64,000 bases of DNA. Origin: Anolis sagrei (taxonomy: Eukaryota > Chordata > Lepidosauria > Squamata > Anolidae). Below, piece after piece: positions 1-11,440 of the stretch (positions are counted from its first letter, which is position 1; the number at the start of each line of letters is the position of its first letter). Position numbers and translations under genes: made by a program. The notes beneath the pieces were generated by a model. It saw nothing but the letters and a program-made list of their open reading frames with translations, was not told the DNA's origin and searched no databases. Where the stretch lies: assembly GCF_037176765.1 (NCBI RefSeq), contig NC_090026.1, positions 132,058,752 to 132,122,751 on the forward strand. The letters are read 5' to 3'.

Positions 1-713
1 GCAGTACTTGTGAAAAAGATCTTGGAGTCCTCGTGGACAACAAGTTAAACATGAGCCAACGATGTGATGTGGCGGCAAAAAAAGCCAATGGGATTTTGGC
101 CTGCATCAAGAGGAGCCTAGTGTCTAGATCTAGGGAAGTAATGCTACCCCTCTATTCTGCTTTGGTTAGACCACACCTGGAATATTGTGTCCAATTCTGG
201 GCACCACAATTCAAGAGAGATATTGACTCTAAGCTGGAATGTGTCCAGAGGAGGGCGACTAAAATGATCAAGGGTCTGGAGAACAAGCCCTATGAGGAGC
301 GGCTTAGGGAACTGGGCATGTTTAGCCTGAAGAAGAGAAGGCTGAGAGGAGATATGATGGCCATGTATAAATATGTGAGAGGAAGCCACAGGGAGGAGGA
401 GGGAGGGAGCTTGTTTTCTGCTTCCTTGGAGACTAGGACGCAATGGAGCAATGGCTTCAAACTACAAGAGAGGAGATTCCACCTGAACATGAGGAAGAAC
501 TTCCTGACTGTGGGAGCCGTTCAGCAGTGGAACTCTCTGCCCCGGAGTGTGGTGGAGGCTCCTTCTTTGGAAGCTTTTAAGCAGAGGCTGGATGGCCATC
601 TGTCAGGGGTGATTGGAATGCAATATTCCTGCTTCTTGGCAGAATGGGGTTGGACTGGATGGCCCATGAGGTCTCTTCCAACTCTTTGATTCTATGATTC
701 TATGATTCTGGAC
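1..713 (+). mobile_element. CR1 LINE, 3' end of ORF2 and tail
   Basis: An open frame at 33-689 encodes the ORF2 C-terminal segment seen in every CR1 copy of this window ([19 protein letters not shown], then [15 protein letters not shown] and [20 protein letters not shown]). It ends in the ATTCTATG-type octamer tail typical of CR1. The copy is cut by the window start. About fifteen further CR1 pieces occur here. Confidence 0.9.
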
Positions 714-837
714 AGCCTTGGCTTTTGCAAATGGCCTGACTTGGTTTAGTTTATTGCAGCCAGAGGCCGAGTTAACCCCAAATCTGTCAAGGGCTCTGAG
801 AAAGATAAATTTGCGAGTATGAGGTTGAAATGTATTC

Positions 838-1057
838 TATTTCCAGGTGGAAGGTGATCCTGGTCAGGGTTGGCTTGACGTGCCTTCTTCCTCTTGGCAC
901 GTTTCTCTCTTTCGCCCTCCATTGGTGCCTCTTCAAATTCTGCAGCACTGCTGGTCACAGCTGACCTCCAGCTGGAGCACTCAAGGGCCAGGGCTTCCCA
1001 GTTCTCAGTGTCTATGCCAGAGTTTTTAAGGTTAGCTTTCAGCCCATCTTTAAATCT
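838..1057 (-). mobile_element. Non-LTR LINE fragment (clade unassigned), C-terminal part
   Basis: The minus strand encodes EEAPMEGEREKRAKRKKARQ, which matches the C-terminal region of the copy at 4085-4925. The LINE stops at an L2 insertion (1058-2018) and resumes at 2019. It resembles the RTE superfamily, but I cannot fix the clade. Confidence 0.6.
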
Positions 1058-2018
1058 CTGGATGGGGTTGCAATCCCCTTGAAGTCACAGGTCCACAGCT
1101 TCGGTGTCCTGGACTCTTCACTTACGTTTGAGGCTCAGGCGTCAGTGGTGGTCGGGAGGGCCTTTGCACAATCAAGACTTGTGCGCCAACTGCGACTGTA
1201 CCTCGGGAAGGCGGATCTGGCCAAGGTGGTCCACGCCTTAGTCACCTCTAGACTGGATTACTACAATGCATTCTACATGGGGCTGCCCTTGAAAACGGCT
1301 CGGAAATTCCAGATGGTCCAACGGGTGGCAGCCAGGTTGTTAACTGGGGCTCCTTACAGGGAGTGGTCAACCCTCCTGTTCAAGGAACTCCACTGGCTGC
1401 TATTCATTTTCTGGACCCAGTTCAAGGTGCAAGTTCTTACCTACAGAGCCCTGAACGGTTTGGGACCTGCCTACCTGGGTGACCACATCTCTGTATACGA
1501 ACCCACACGATCTCTTTGATCATCTGGAGAGGCCCTGCTCTCGATTCCACCTGCATTGCAGGCACGATAGGTGGGGATGATAGAGAGGGCCTTTTTGGTG
1601 GTGGCCCCTCGACTCTGGAACTCACTCCCTAAGGACATCAGGCATGGCCCACCTCTGGCAGTCTTTAGGAAGAGTTTGAAAATGTGGTTGTTCCAGTGTG
1701 CCTTCCCAGAATAATGTTCCCATAGCACTTTGTCCTCCATTTAGGTCTGCTTGTATGTTTTCCACAAACGCCACTTCCACCTTTTCGCCCATGCCCCGGC
1801 ATTACTTCCAATTTTAACTTTACATTTGGCCTTCCCACAGTTTTAATTGTGTGTTGTCTCATTGTTAATTGTTACATTTTTTATTGTTTATGTTTTTATT
1901 TTAATTGCTTGTATTGTTATTGCTTGCATTGTTGTATTTGGGCTCAGCCTAATGTAAGCTGCACTGAGTCCCTTGGGGAGATGGTAGCAGGGTACAAATA
2001 AAGTGTTGTTGTTGTTGT
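1058..2018 (+). mobile_element. L2 LINE, truncated at the 5' end, nested in another LINE
   Basis: Frame 1079-1519 encodes L2 ORF2 C-terminal sequence (KVVHALVTSRLDYYNAFYMG, LKTARKFQMVQRVAARLLTG), followed by the L2 3' end (gcactgagtcccttggggag, caaataaagtgttgttgttg). The interrupted LINE continues directly on both sides. Confidence 0.85.
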
Positions 2019-3835
2019 TTTCCTGCCCCCCAACATTCCGTTTTCCCTTCTTGAGTTTGGAGTAGAGCAACTGCTTTGGGAGACGGTGGTCGGGCATCTG
2101 GACAACGTGGCCAGTCCAGCGGAGTTGATGGTGGAGGACTATTGCTTCAGTGCTGGTGGTCTTTGCTTCTTACAGTACGCTGACTTTTGTCCACTTGTCT
2201 TCCCAAGAGATTTGCAGGATTTTCTGGAGACAACGCTGATGGAATCGTTCCAGGAGTTGCATGTGACAAGCCCCTTGGTCTCCGTATGGATGTCCCAGTC
2301 CTCAAACACTCTCTGCTTCATTTGGAAAAAGCTGCACTTGCAGAGCTCAGGCAGTGTTGTATTTCAGTGTCAATGTTGATGTCTGTAGATAGTCCACGTC
2401 TCACAGGCGTAGAGCAGGGTTGGGAGGACAATAGCTTTATAAACAAGCCCCCTGGTCTCCCTGCGGATGTCCCGGTCCTCAAACACTCTCTGCTTCATTT
2501 GGAAAAAGCTGCACTTGCAGAGCTCAGGCGGTGTTGTATTTCAATGTCAATGTTGATGTCTGTAGATAGTCCACGTCTCACAGGCGTATAGCAGGGTTGG
2601 GAGGACAATAGCTTTATAAACAAGCCCCCTGGTCTCCCTGCGGATGTCCCGGTCCTCAAACACTCTCTGCTTCATTTGGAAAAAGCTGCGCTTGCAGAGC
2701 TCAGGCGGTGTTGTATTTCAATGTCAATGTTGATGTCTGTAGATAGTCCACGTCTCACAGGCGTAGAGCAGGGTTGGGAGGACAATAGCTTTATAAACAA
2801 GCCCCCTGGTCTCCCTACGGATGTCCCGGTCCTCAAACACTCTCTGCTTCATTTGGAAAAAGCTGCACTTGCAGAGCTCAGGCAGTGTTGTATTTCAGTG
2901 TCAATGTTGATGTCTGTAGACAGTCCACGTCTCGCAGGCGTATAGCAGGGTTGGGAGGACAATGGCTTTATAAACAAGCCCCCTGGTCTCCTTGCGGATG
3001 TCCCGGTCCTCAAACACTCTCTGCTTCATTTGGAAAAAGCTGCACTTGCAGAGCTCAGGCAGTGTTGTATTTCAGTGTCAATGTTGATGTCTGTAGACAG
3101 TCCACGTCTCGCAGGCGTATAGCAGGGTTGGGAGGACAATGGCTTTATAAACAAGCCCCCTGGTCTCCTTGCGGATGTCCCGGTCCTCAAACACTCTCTG
3201 CTTCATTTGGAAAAAGCTGCACTCGCAGAGCTCAGGCGGTGTTGTATTTCAGTGTCAATGTTGATGTCTGTATATAGTCCACGTCTCACAGGCGTATAGC
3301 AGGGTTGGGAGGACAATAGCTTTATAAACAAGCCCCTTGGTCTCCCTGCGGATGTCCCGGTCCTCAAACACTCTCTGCTTCATTCGGAAAAATGCTGCAC
3401 TCACAGAGCTCAGGCGGTGTTGTATTTCAGTGTCAATGTTGACATCTGTAGACAGTCCACGTCTCACAGGCGTATAGCAGGGTTGGGAGGACAATCGTTT
3501 GGTCTCCCTATGGTCTCCCTATGGATGTCCCGGTCCTCAAACACTCTCTGCTTTATTCGGAAAAAGGCTGCACTCGCAGAGCTCAGGCGGTGTTGAATTT
3601 CAGTGTCAATGTTGACTTTGGTGGAGAGGTGGCTGCCAAGGGAGCGGAAATGGTCAAGATTTTCTAACGTTACACCATTAAGTTGTATTTCTGGCATTGG
3701 AAAGGGTTTTCTCGATGTTCAATGACAGGCTGAGCTTCTCGTATGCTTCTGCGAAGGAGTTTAGAGTGGCTTGGAGGTCTTCTTCTGAATGCACAAGAAG
3801 TGACATCACTGGCACACTTGTTTCTTTCCTGTGCA
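2019..3835 (-). mobile_element. Non-LTR LINE (clade unassigned), RT C-terminal region with internal tandem amplification
   Basis: The minus strand reads SLSLNIEKT, VTLENLDHFRSLGSHLSTK, VNIDTEIQHRLSS, KQRVFEDRDIRRETK and VYKAIVLPTLLYACETW. These are the post-palm part of a LINE reverse transcriptase and the connector after it. The VNIDTEI...ACETW segment is present in many tandem copies. The element is degraded. Confidence 0.75.
2290..3600. repeat. 177-bp tandem repeat (about 7.5 copies) inside a LINE
   Basis: The word ctcaaacactctctgc recurs at 2301, 2478, 2655, 2832, 3009, 3186, 3363 and 3536, giving spacings of 177 bp six times and finally 173. The related LINE copy at 4085-4925 has this segment once. 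The period is 59 codons, so reading frames stay open across units. Confidence 0.95.
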
Positions 3836-4084
3836 ATTTGCAATCAAAACCTGCCTGAAAATGATTATCATTAAAAAATGCAAATAGAGCATATAGCCAA
3901 TTAACCCTTTTAATCGCAATCCACAATCTCCAGCTTCCAGTTAAGAAAGTAGCCTTTTTCAGTGCAATTGCCATGGCAGTATCGCAGGCATGGGCAAATA
4001 CATTTTGGGTGTATTTGTTCGAACCAGGAAGGGCATGCAACCCTAGTCCAGAGAATCTCGTTTATCTCCCCAATTCTCTACAGA

Positions 4085-4925
4085 GAGGCCTACTTACTTA
4101 CTTACTTACTTACTTACTTAGGCGATCCCTCGTTGGACGAGTAAGATGGTCTTCCATTATGGGTTTTCTTGTGGGTCCGCATGTGGCTGTGGAGCCCTAT
4201 TCTTGCTCTGCATCTTCTTCCGCAGTGAGGGCATTGGTTTCCAGGTGGAAGGCGGTCCCAGTCGGGGTTGGCTTGACGCGCCTTCCTCCTGGTACGTTTC
4301 TCTCTTTCACCCCCCACTCGTGCCTCCTCAAATTCTGCAGCACTGCTGGTCACAGCTGTCCTCCAGCTGGAGCACTCAAGGGCCAGGGCTTCCCAGTTCT
4401 CAGTGTCTATGTCAGAGTTTTTAAGGTTGGCTTTGAGCCCATCTTTCAATCTCTTCCTGCCCACCATCATTCCGTTTTCCGTTCTTGAGTTCGGAGTAAA
4501 GCAGCTGCTTTGGGCGACGGTGGTTGGGCAGCCAGACAACATGGCCGATCCAGCGCAGCTGATGGCGGAGGACCATCGCTTCAATGCTGGTGGTCTTTGC
4601 TTCTTTCAGCACACTGACATTTGTCCACTTGTCTTCTCAAGAGATTTGCAGGATTTTCCGGAGGCAGCGCTGATGGAATCGTTCCAGGAGTTGCATGTCA
4701 TGTCTGTAGACAGTCCACGTTTCGCAGGCGTATAGCAGGGTTGGGAGGACAGTAGCTTTATAGACAAGCACCTTGGTCTCCCTACGGATGTCCCGGTCCT
4801 CAAACACTCTCTGCTTCATTCTGGAAAATGCTGCACTTGCAGAGCTCAGGCGGTGTTGTATTTCGGCGTCGATGTTGACTTTGGTGGAGAGGTGGCTGCC
4901 AAGGTAGCGGAAATGGTCTAGCTAG
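4085..4925 (-). mobile_element. Non-LTR LINE (same family), C-terminal part with zinc finger and microsatellite tail
   Basis: Minus-strand frames encode VYKATVLPTLLYACETWTVY, MVLRHQLRWIGHVVWLPNHR and, at the C-terminus, NQCPHCGRRCRARIGLHSHM, a C2H2-type finger. The 3' end abuts a (TTAC)n run at 4089-4120, which is (GTAA)n on the coding strand. The family resembles RTE-like elements; clade not fixed. Confidence 0.7.
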
Positions 4926-5144
4926 AGAGGCCTAGCGTCCAAGGCATCAACTTCACTCCAAATTTACTAAAATTCAATGGAGTTTCAATAGGGGCCATTG
5001 CAGTGACAAGCCCTTGCCACAAGGTGTCAGTGTGTCACTGTCTCTTTGTTGTCATGTATTGCACTTTGCTGATTCAGGCCTGACCTTGATATTGAATAAA
5101 GTCAAAACATTGCAGGGCTTTCTTTGCTAGCTCTCTGCTTCCTT

Positions 5145-5222
5145 CAGTGGTTCTCAACCTGTGGGTCCCCAGGTGTTTTGGCCTACAACTCCCAGAAATC
5201 CCAGCCAGTTTACCAGCTGTTA
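5145..5222 (+). mobile_element. hAT-like terminal fragment
   Basis: It begins CAGTGGTTCTCAACCTGTGG, the same type of terminus as the hAT copies at 37818 and 63762, then continues with a dispersed motif (ggtgttttggcctacaactc). No second end or target duplication was found. The flanking 4926-5144 holds nothing I recognise. Confidence 0.45.
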
Positions 5223-5238
5223 AGATCTCCCCTCTCCT

Positions 5239-5322
5239 GCCTGCCTGCCTGCCTGCCTTCCTTCCTTCCTTCCTTCCTTCCTTCCTTCCTTCCTTCCTTC
5301 CTTCCTTCCTTCCTTCCTTCCT

Positions 5323-5386
<64 letters not shown>

Positions 5387-6511
5387 TCCTTCCTCCCTCC
5401 CCCCTCTTTCTCTCTTTCATTCCTTCTCTCTTTCCTTCCCTCTTTCACTTATTTCATTCTCTCCTTCTCTCCTTCCTTCTCTACCCTCCTTTCTGTCCTT
5501 CTTTCTGTCCTTCCCTTCTTCTTTCCCTCTTTCGCTCCCCCCTTCTCTCCTTCCTTCCTTCTCTACCTTCCTTTCCTTCTCTCCTTTTTTCTCCCCCCTC
5601 TCTCCTTCCTTCCTTCCTTCCTTCCTTCCTTCCTTCCTTCCCCCTCTTTCTCTCTTTCATTCCTTCTCTCCTTCCTTCCCTCTTTCACTTATTTCATTAT
5701 CTCCCTCCTTCTCTCCTTCCTTCTCTACCCTCCTTTCTTTCCTTCTTTCTGTCCTTCCCTCCTTCTTTCTCTCTTTCTCTCCTTCCTTCTCTACCTTTCT
5801 TTTTTCCTTCTCTCCTTTTTCTCCCTTCTCCTTCCTTCCTTCCTTCCTTCCTTCCTTCCTTCCTTCCTTCCTTCCTTCCTTCCCCCCTCTTTCTCTCTTT
5901 CATTCCTTCTCTCCTTCCTTCCCTCTTTCATTTATTTCATTTTCTCCCTCCTTCATTCCTTCCTTCTCTACCCTTCTTTCTTTCCTTCTTTCTCTCCTTC
6001 CCTCCTTCTTACCCTCTTTCTCTCCCTCCTTCTCTCCTTCCTTCCTTCTCTACCTTTCTTTCTTTCCTTCTCTCCTTTTTTCTCCCCTCTCTCCTTCCTT
6101 CCTTCCCCCCCTCTTTCTCTCTTTCATTCCTTCTCTCCTTCCTTCCCTTTTTCACTTATTTCATTCTCTCCTTCTCTCCTTCCTTCTCTAACCTCCTTTC
6201 TTTCCTTCTTTCTCCCCTTTCCTCCTTCTTTCCCTCTTTCTTTCTCTCCTTCTCTCCTTCCTTCCTTCTCTACATTTCTTTCTTTCCTTCTCTCCTTTTT
6301 TCTCCCCCTCTCTATCCTTCCTTCCCTCCCTCTTTCTCTCTTTCATTCCTTCTCTCCTTCCTTCCCTCTTTCATTCTCTCCTTCTCTCCTTCCTTCTCTA
6401 ACCTCCTTTCTTTCCTTCTTTCTCTCCTTAACTCCTTCTTTCCCTCTTTCTCTCTCTCCTTCTCTCCTTCCTTCCTTCTCTACATTTCTTTCTTTTGTTC
6501 TCTCCTTTTTT
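5239..6511. repeat. Pyrimidine-rich array: (CTGC)n, (CCTT)n and a 220-240 bp higher-order unit
   Basis: Perfect CTGC and CCTT runs lead into repeats of a unit that starts near tctttctctctttcattcct at about 5403, 5645, 5887, 6112 and 6330. The long open frames across it encode only S/F/L/P and are not genes. The array continues at 12862 beyond the DIRS insertion. Confidence 0.95.
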
Positions 6512-6687
6512 TCCTGTCGTAGTCACTGTGAATCTGCACCAATGGTATTCCTGCGCCTGCGCAGTAAAAACTTCGGAACCTTCCAGAATAAAAAGATATT
6601 TCAAAATTAAGCCTGGCCCCGCCCCTCCTCCCCCCTCCCCTCTCGAGTATATATAGCCCAACGCGGGGCCAGGCACTCAGTTCTCTT
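6512..6687 (+). repeat. DIRS left inverted terminal repeat
   Basis: This segment, from cctgtcgtagtcactgtgaa to ggccaggcactcagttctct, recurs as the reverse complement at 12655-12861. It includes a TATA-like motif (gagtatatatagccc) that may serve the element's promoter. Confidence 0.9.
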
Positions 6688-6897
6688 GATCCGCCTCGCA
6701 GTGGCTAGAGAACCTTCCTCGTGCTCTGACTCGTTGGCTTTATTGATCGTTTGACTTCGGATTTTGACTTGGACTGTCTTCGCTATTCTCCTCTCTGGAC
6801 TCCTGACATTGGACTGCCCTTTGACTACTCTCTTGCTCATCCCCTCGGACTTGGCGAATTGATTAGCGCGCTGAGAGCTCTAGCTGTCACCGGTATT

Positions 6898-9462
6898 ATG
6901 GCGACCACATCCTTCAAAAAATGCTCTCAATGCCCAAATACCCTTCCGGACACGGACGGGCATTCTCTATGCCTCACTTGCCTGGGGGAGGCCCACCTGT
7001 CCCAGCCATGCAAGGTCTGCCAGGCCTTCACCCCCCAGACCCGGAAGAACAGGGTCTCCAGATTGAAGGCCGCTCTTTACGAGAAGGCCCTTCTCCCGCC
7101 TGTTGGGGTGAGCAAAGCCTCAAAATCAGTGGACTTACCTGGATCAAAGCCGGCTCAACATGGCGCTCCCGCCAAAAAGAAGGCTAAAAAACCTAAAGAA
7201 GGGGCTCTCCAAGATGGCGGCCGGGCTCCTGCACGTCCAGTTAGCCCTGCTAAAAGGGCGGGAAATTCGGCAGCACTCCTTTCTCCTCCTACGCGCCTCC
7301 CAGTGGCGCGTCAACCCGGAGAGCGTGCGGGCCCGATGCCTTCCTCGGAGCTCCAACTGTTGGCTGCGGTCCCTGCGTTAGCCCCGCCTCCGACGCTTGC
7401 GTCCCTGCCGGCTGTGGCGCGGAATGGAGAAGCGCCTCCCCAGATCTCGGCGCAGGCGCTCCCGTCGCTGGGAACACAGATCTCGGCGCCCTTGTTCTCA
7501 GGGCAGGCTGCGGGCTCCCAAGGCGACTCGCCGTTGCCGCCGATGCCGTCCCTCACTCCCCCCATGTCGGGGGACCTGGCGGAACAGCAGGCAGAAGTGC
7601 CCCTTCGGGATTTCGATGCCGCCGAACAACCGTCCCTCCCGGCATCGGACGCACTTCCCTCGGGGGGTGGAGCCTCGGCCCCTCAACAAATGGCGGGCCC
7701 CGCCTCCTCGGTCTTTGGAGAGGCTTCTCTACAGCCTATAGCCTCTTCCTCGGCATCGGGGCCGGGATACGCCCCCACTCATGCAGAGGCGTCTTGTCTT
7801 TCGGTACCGAGGCAGCGCGACTCAACAAGATCCAGGCGCGCTCGGTCCCCATCTAGATCGTCCAGGAGCTCCAGGCGTCGCCGTCGGCAGACATCTTCGT
7901 CGTCATCTTCCTCCTCTTCATCGGGCTCATCCAGGAGAAGGCGCAGGTCGAGGTGGTCGCGATCCTCTTCTCGTCGGGGACCTCGCAGGCCCGCTCCGCC
8001 CCCTGTGGCCATGCCTTATCAAGGTTTTTGGCAAGTTTCTCCAGCGGGACAATATGTGTTCGTGCCCACGCCTGGGCCCCTTCACCCTCCATTCCCGCTG
8101 TCTTCTACTCCAGCTGTGCTTGCTCCTTCGCAGGGGGGCAGTCTACCGGTGGCCCCTCACCCTTCCCAGGGGCATCTACCAACCCCTCCGGTGGACCTTC
8201 CTCCTCCTCAGACAGTGGCTGGCCCCACCACACTGCAAGGTATGGGAGGCCTGTCCTTACCTCTACCTTCGGTCCAAGCTGTTTCATTAACGCCTGCAGG
8301 GCCCAGTGGAGAGCTGCAGCACCTCACCGGCCCTGACCCTGTTGACATTGATGAACCTGTCGAGACTGATCACAGGATGATGGAGGCTGAGGCCTCTGAT
8401 TCGGCCTCTGACTTACCTGATACTGCCCAGGCGACGGGGGCCGTAGATGAACCTATAGAAAGGTCCCCTGATTTCAACAAATTCGCCTCACTCGTAGGCA
8501 GGATGATTAAGGCGTTAGAGCTGCCTGACCCTAAACCATCTGAACATGTGGAGGACCCCATGTTTCCCTCAGACGAGCAAAACGTCGTGTCCTCCACATC
8601 CCTACCTCCCTTACCTTATCTGCTCAAATTAGCCAGAATTTCGGATGTTCCCCCCCCTATGGTAGCGGCAGTGCCTAGAAGGGTGGATATGATGTATAAG
8701 ATTGATCTCTCCGCTGCAAAATGGGTGGCTAACCCCCCCAGGCCGAACACGGTGGTAGCGGAAGTGGCCAAAACCAGACGCCAAAAGGGCTCATTGACCG
8801 CGCCCCCAGATAGAGAAGGGAGAAAAATAGATGCGTTAGGTAGGAAAGCCCATCTTTCAGCGGGATTGATCACAAGAATGGCCCACTTCGCCACTTATAT
8901 GAGTGGGTACCAAAATTTTTTGTGGTCAAAGATCCGTCCCTACCTTGACCTGTTGCCTGCTGAGGAGCAGCGCTGGCCTAAGGCATTGCAGGAAGAGGCC
9001 ATCATTTTGTCCAGGCTTCAGAAAGATTTTGCCAAGCACTTGGCAGAAACTGCCGGTAATCTTTTTGCCACTGCCACCTCAGTAAGACGGCATGCGTGGC
9101 TTCGGGCTGCAAATCTTTCAGATGAAGGCAAGGCCTTGGCCGAAGACCTTCCACTTCACGTGGAGGGACTTTTCAACCCGGAGACAGATGAGAAATTAAA
9201 AAGCAAGCAGGAGGTCCGCCAGGCGGCGAGTAAGTTTGGCTACACCTGGCAGTCCAACTACCAGGCGAAGCCTAGGTGGCAACAACAAAATTCCGGTTTC
9301 CGCAGGAATTATTCTAATAATTTCACTGGGCCTTATAGAAATCGTAGTTCAAACTCATCTCGATTTCAGACGGGAAGGAAATCTCCCTATGCTCCGAAAG
9401 CTAGATACCAACCCTTTCAGAACAAGCCCAGGTCTCAACCTGCCTCTAAGAAGCGTGTTTGA
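6898..9462 (+). CDS. DIRS ORF1, gag-like
   Basis: A long open frame; the first methionine after the leader is near 6898 (MATTSFKKCSQCPNT, with paired cysteines). A long Ser/Arg- and Pro-rich middle follows, then a conserved-looking C-terminal third (KIDALGRKAHLSAGLITRMA) and a basic, Asn/Gln-rich tail. Order and position fit the capsid-like ORF of DIRS elements. It overlaps the RT frame by about 230 bp. It appears open throughout and belongs to the fossil element, not the host. Confidence 0.75.
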   Translation: MATTSFKKCSQCPNTLPDTDGHSLCLTCLGEAHLSQPCKVCQAFTPQTRKNRVSRLKAALYEKALLPPVGVSKASKSVDLPGSKPAQHGAPAKKKAKKPKEGALQDGGRAPARPVSPAKRAGNSAALLSPPTRLPVARQPGERAGPMPSSELQLLAAVPALAPPPTLASLPAVARNGEAPPQISAQALPSLGTQISAPLFSGQAAGSQGDSPLPPMPSLTPPMSGDLAEQQAEVPLRDFDAAEQPSLPASDALPSGGGASAPQQMAGPASSVFGEASLQPIASSSASGPGYAPTHAEASCLSVPRQRDSTRSRRARSPSRSSRSSRRRRRQTSSSSSSSSSSGSSRRRRRSRWSRSSSRRGPRRPAPPPVAMPYQGFWQVSPAGQYVFVPTPGPLHPPFPLSSTPAVLAPSQGGSLPVAPHPSQGHLPTPPVDLPPPQTVAGPTTLQGMGGLSLPLPSVQAVSLTPAGPSGELQHLTGPDPVDIDEPVETDHRMMEAEASDSASDLPDTAQATGAVDEPIERSPDFNKFASLVGRMIKALELPDPKPSEHVEDPMFPSDEQNVVSSTSLPPLPYLLKLARISDVPPPMVAAVPRRVDMMYKIDLSAAKWVANPPRPNTVVAEVAKTRRQKGSLTAPPDREGRKIDALGRKAHLSAGLITRMAHFATYMSGYQNFLWSKIRPYLDLLPAEEQRWPKALQEEAIILSRLQKDFAKHLAETAGNLFATATSVRRHAWLRAANLSDEGKALAEDLPLHVEGLFNPETDEKLKSKQEVRQAASKFGYTWQSNYQAKPRWQQQNSGFRRNYSNNFTGPYRNRSSNSSRFQTGRKSPYAPKARYQPFQNKPRSQPASKKRV

Positions 9463-11440
9463 CATTTGCTCTGATGCTTTGGACAAACGGCTTGCCACGG
9501 TTGACCCATCGGGGTCCTTGTTGGATGGTTCGGCAGCCGTGATCCCTAGTGCTCCTTGCACTTTATCGTTTTATGAGAGGCTGTCTCCATATTATGAGGC
9601 CTGGACTTGCATCACATCTGATTTGTGGGTCCTGTCTATAATCAGAAATGGTTACAGAATTGAGTTCGAGGACACCCCCCCCACGGGCGGAGCGATATCT
9701 ACGCCTGTGTCATTGCCATTGTTGCAGGAGGTTCACTCGCTGTTATCTAAAGGGGCCATTTCTGTGGTTAGCCCCGCGATGTTTCAGTTCTGTTTCTTCT
9801 CGCGCTATTTCCTGGTTAATAAAAGAGGTGGAGGTTTTCGAGCTATCATGGACCTCAGGGCCCTTAATAAACACATTTTCCCGAAGAGATTTCGTATGGT
9901 TACTTTGTCCACCATCATGCCCCTGCTGTTTCAGGGAGCTTGGTTCGCCACGATAGATTTGAAAGATGCCTATTTTCATATCTCCATTGTTCCCCATCAC
10001 CGTAGGTTTCTGACCTTCATGATAGGGCAGCTGGCTTATTGCTACAATGTCCTGCCCTTTGGCCTCTCGACGGCCCCCAGGGTTTTCACCAAGTGTATGT
10101 CGGTGGTTGCGGCGCACCTCCGCACTAGGGGAATAACGGTGTATCCCTATATTGACGACTGGCTTGTTGTCGCCAACTCGCCCAATTTGCTTGACAGACA
10201 CGTCTCTATCATTCTCTCTTTACTCCAGTTTCTAGGTCTGGTCGTAAATGTGGAAAAGTCCTCCCTCACTCCTTCTCGCCGGATCCAGTTTATCGGAGCG
10301 CTACTGGACTCCGTTGCCCAGAAGGCCTACCTACCTCCAGATCGATTCGTGAAGCTGTCGGAACTGGTCAACCAGGTCATATCGGCTCCCAGGATCTCAG
10401 CGAGACAAATTCAAGTTTTGTTGGGGCATATGGCGTCAACTACGGCGGTTACCCCTTATGCCCGCCTGAGAATGCGACCCCTGCAATTCTGGTTTCTCTC
10501 AGCATTCAACCCCCTCAGGGACAAGCCCACCATCAAGTTAACTGTCCCTACAGACATCCGGCAGTCCCTTTCGATATGGAGGGACGAGCAATGGGTTTGT
10601 GCGGGTCTGTCATTTCATTCCCCGTCCCCTGCCAGGTCTATAACCACGGATTCCTCCCTTACGGGGTGGGGGGCGCATTCTCAGGGTCTGTTGATCCAGG
10701 GAGTGTGGACAAAAGAAGAGGCCGCCATGCACATAAACATGCTCGAACTTCTGGCGGTAGACAGGGCCCTGAAGGCGTTCGAAAGAGTGGTGTCCGGAAA
10801 GGTCATTCAAGTGCTCACCGACAACACCACGGTGATGTACTATTTAAACAAACAGGGAGGCACTCACTCAGGGCCCCTGCTAGACCTGTGCTTACAGATA
10901 TGGGACTGGTGCATCTCCAGGGGAATCCATCTCCTAGTTACTCACCTTCCCGGGATCGACAACGGTCTCGCAGACACACTCAGCAGGAACCCCATGGGCC
11001 ACCACGAGTGGTCTCTGAACTGGGAAGTGGCCCGCGAGCTGTTCAATCGTTGGGGGACCCCACAAGTGGACCTATTCGCAACGCACCTGAACAACAAGTG
11101 CAGGATCTATTGTGCCCGCTGCCATCCAAATCCATCGATAGGCTGCCTGGGGGACGCATTCCTGCACAATTGGGGGGGCAGACTAGTTTATGCCTTCCCC
11201 CCGTTCCCTTTGTTAGTGAGGGTGATAGCGAAACTCAGAAGGGACAACGCATGTTGTATACTAATAGCCCCATGGTGGCCTCGTCAGCCGTGGTTTGCCC
11301 CCCTCCTACAAATGGTGGGGGACAGGGTCCTTCATCTTCCATACAGGTCCGACCTGCTGCTGTCCCAGCAGGATCAAGTGGTGTATCCGGAAGTCAGGTT
11401 ACTGAATCTCACGGCGTGGTACATTCTACCTGCTCCGTGA
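9236..11440 (+). CDS. DIRS ORF2, reverse transcriptase / RNase H
   Basis: The frame shows reverse-transcriptase blocks in order (FRAIMDLRALNKHIFPKR, WFATIDLKDAYFHI, LPFGLSTAPRVFTK, YPYIDDWLVVA) and an RNase H region (ITTDSSLTGWGAHS, LTDNTTVMYYLNKQGG, LADTLSRNP). This is the RT/RNase H protein of DIRS elements. It overlaps the gag-like and recombinase frames, as is usual in the family. Confidence 0.92.
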   Translation: MATPGSPTTRRSLGGNNKIPVSAGIILIISLGLIEIVVQTHLDFRREGNLPMLRKLDTNPFRTSPGLNLPLRSVFDICSDALDKRLATVDPSGSLLDGSAAVIPSAPCTLSFYERLSPYYEAWTCITSDLWVLSIIRNGYRIEFEDTPPTGGAISTPVSLPLLQEVHSLLSKGAISVVSPAMFQFCFFSRYFLVNKRGGGFRAIMDLRALNKHIFPKRFRMVTLSTIMPLLFQGAWFATIDLKDAYFHISIVPHHRRFLTFMIGQLAYCYNVLPFGLSTAPRVFTKCMSVVAAHLRTRGITVYPYIDDWLVVANSPNLLDRHVSIILSLLQFLGLVVNVEKSSLTPSRRIQFIGALLDSVAQKAYLPPDRFVKLSELVNQVISAPRISARQIQVLLGHMASTTAVTPYARLRMRPLQFWFLSAFNPLRDKPTIKLTVPTDIRQSLSIWRDEQWVCAGLSFHSPSPARSITTDSSLTGWGAHSQGLLIQGVWTKEEAAMHINMLELLAVDRALKAFERVVSGKVIQVLTDNTTVMYYLNKQGGTHSGPLLDLCLQIWDWCISRGIHLLVTHLPGIDNGLADTLSRNPMGHHEWSLNWEVARELFNRWGTPQVDLFATHLNNKCRIYCARCHPNPSIGCLGDAFLHNWGGRLVYAFPPFPLLVRVIAKLRRDNACCILIAPWWPRQPWFAPLLQMVGDRVLHLPYRSDLLLSQQDQVVYPEVRLLNLTAWYILPAP

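Noticed and set aside
5124-6610. Open frames of 355 and 487 residues made of S, F, L and P
   Set aside because: They are translations of a pyrimidine repeat, open in several frames at once, with no conserved domain.
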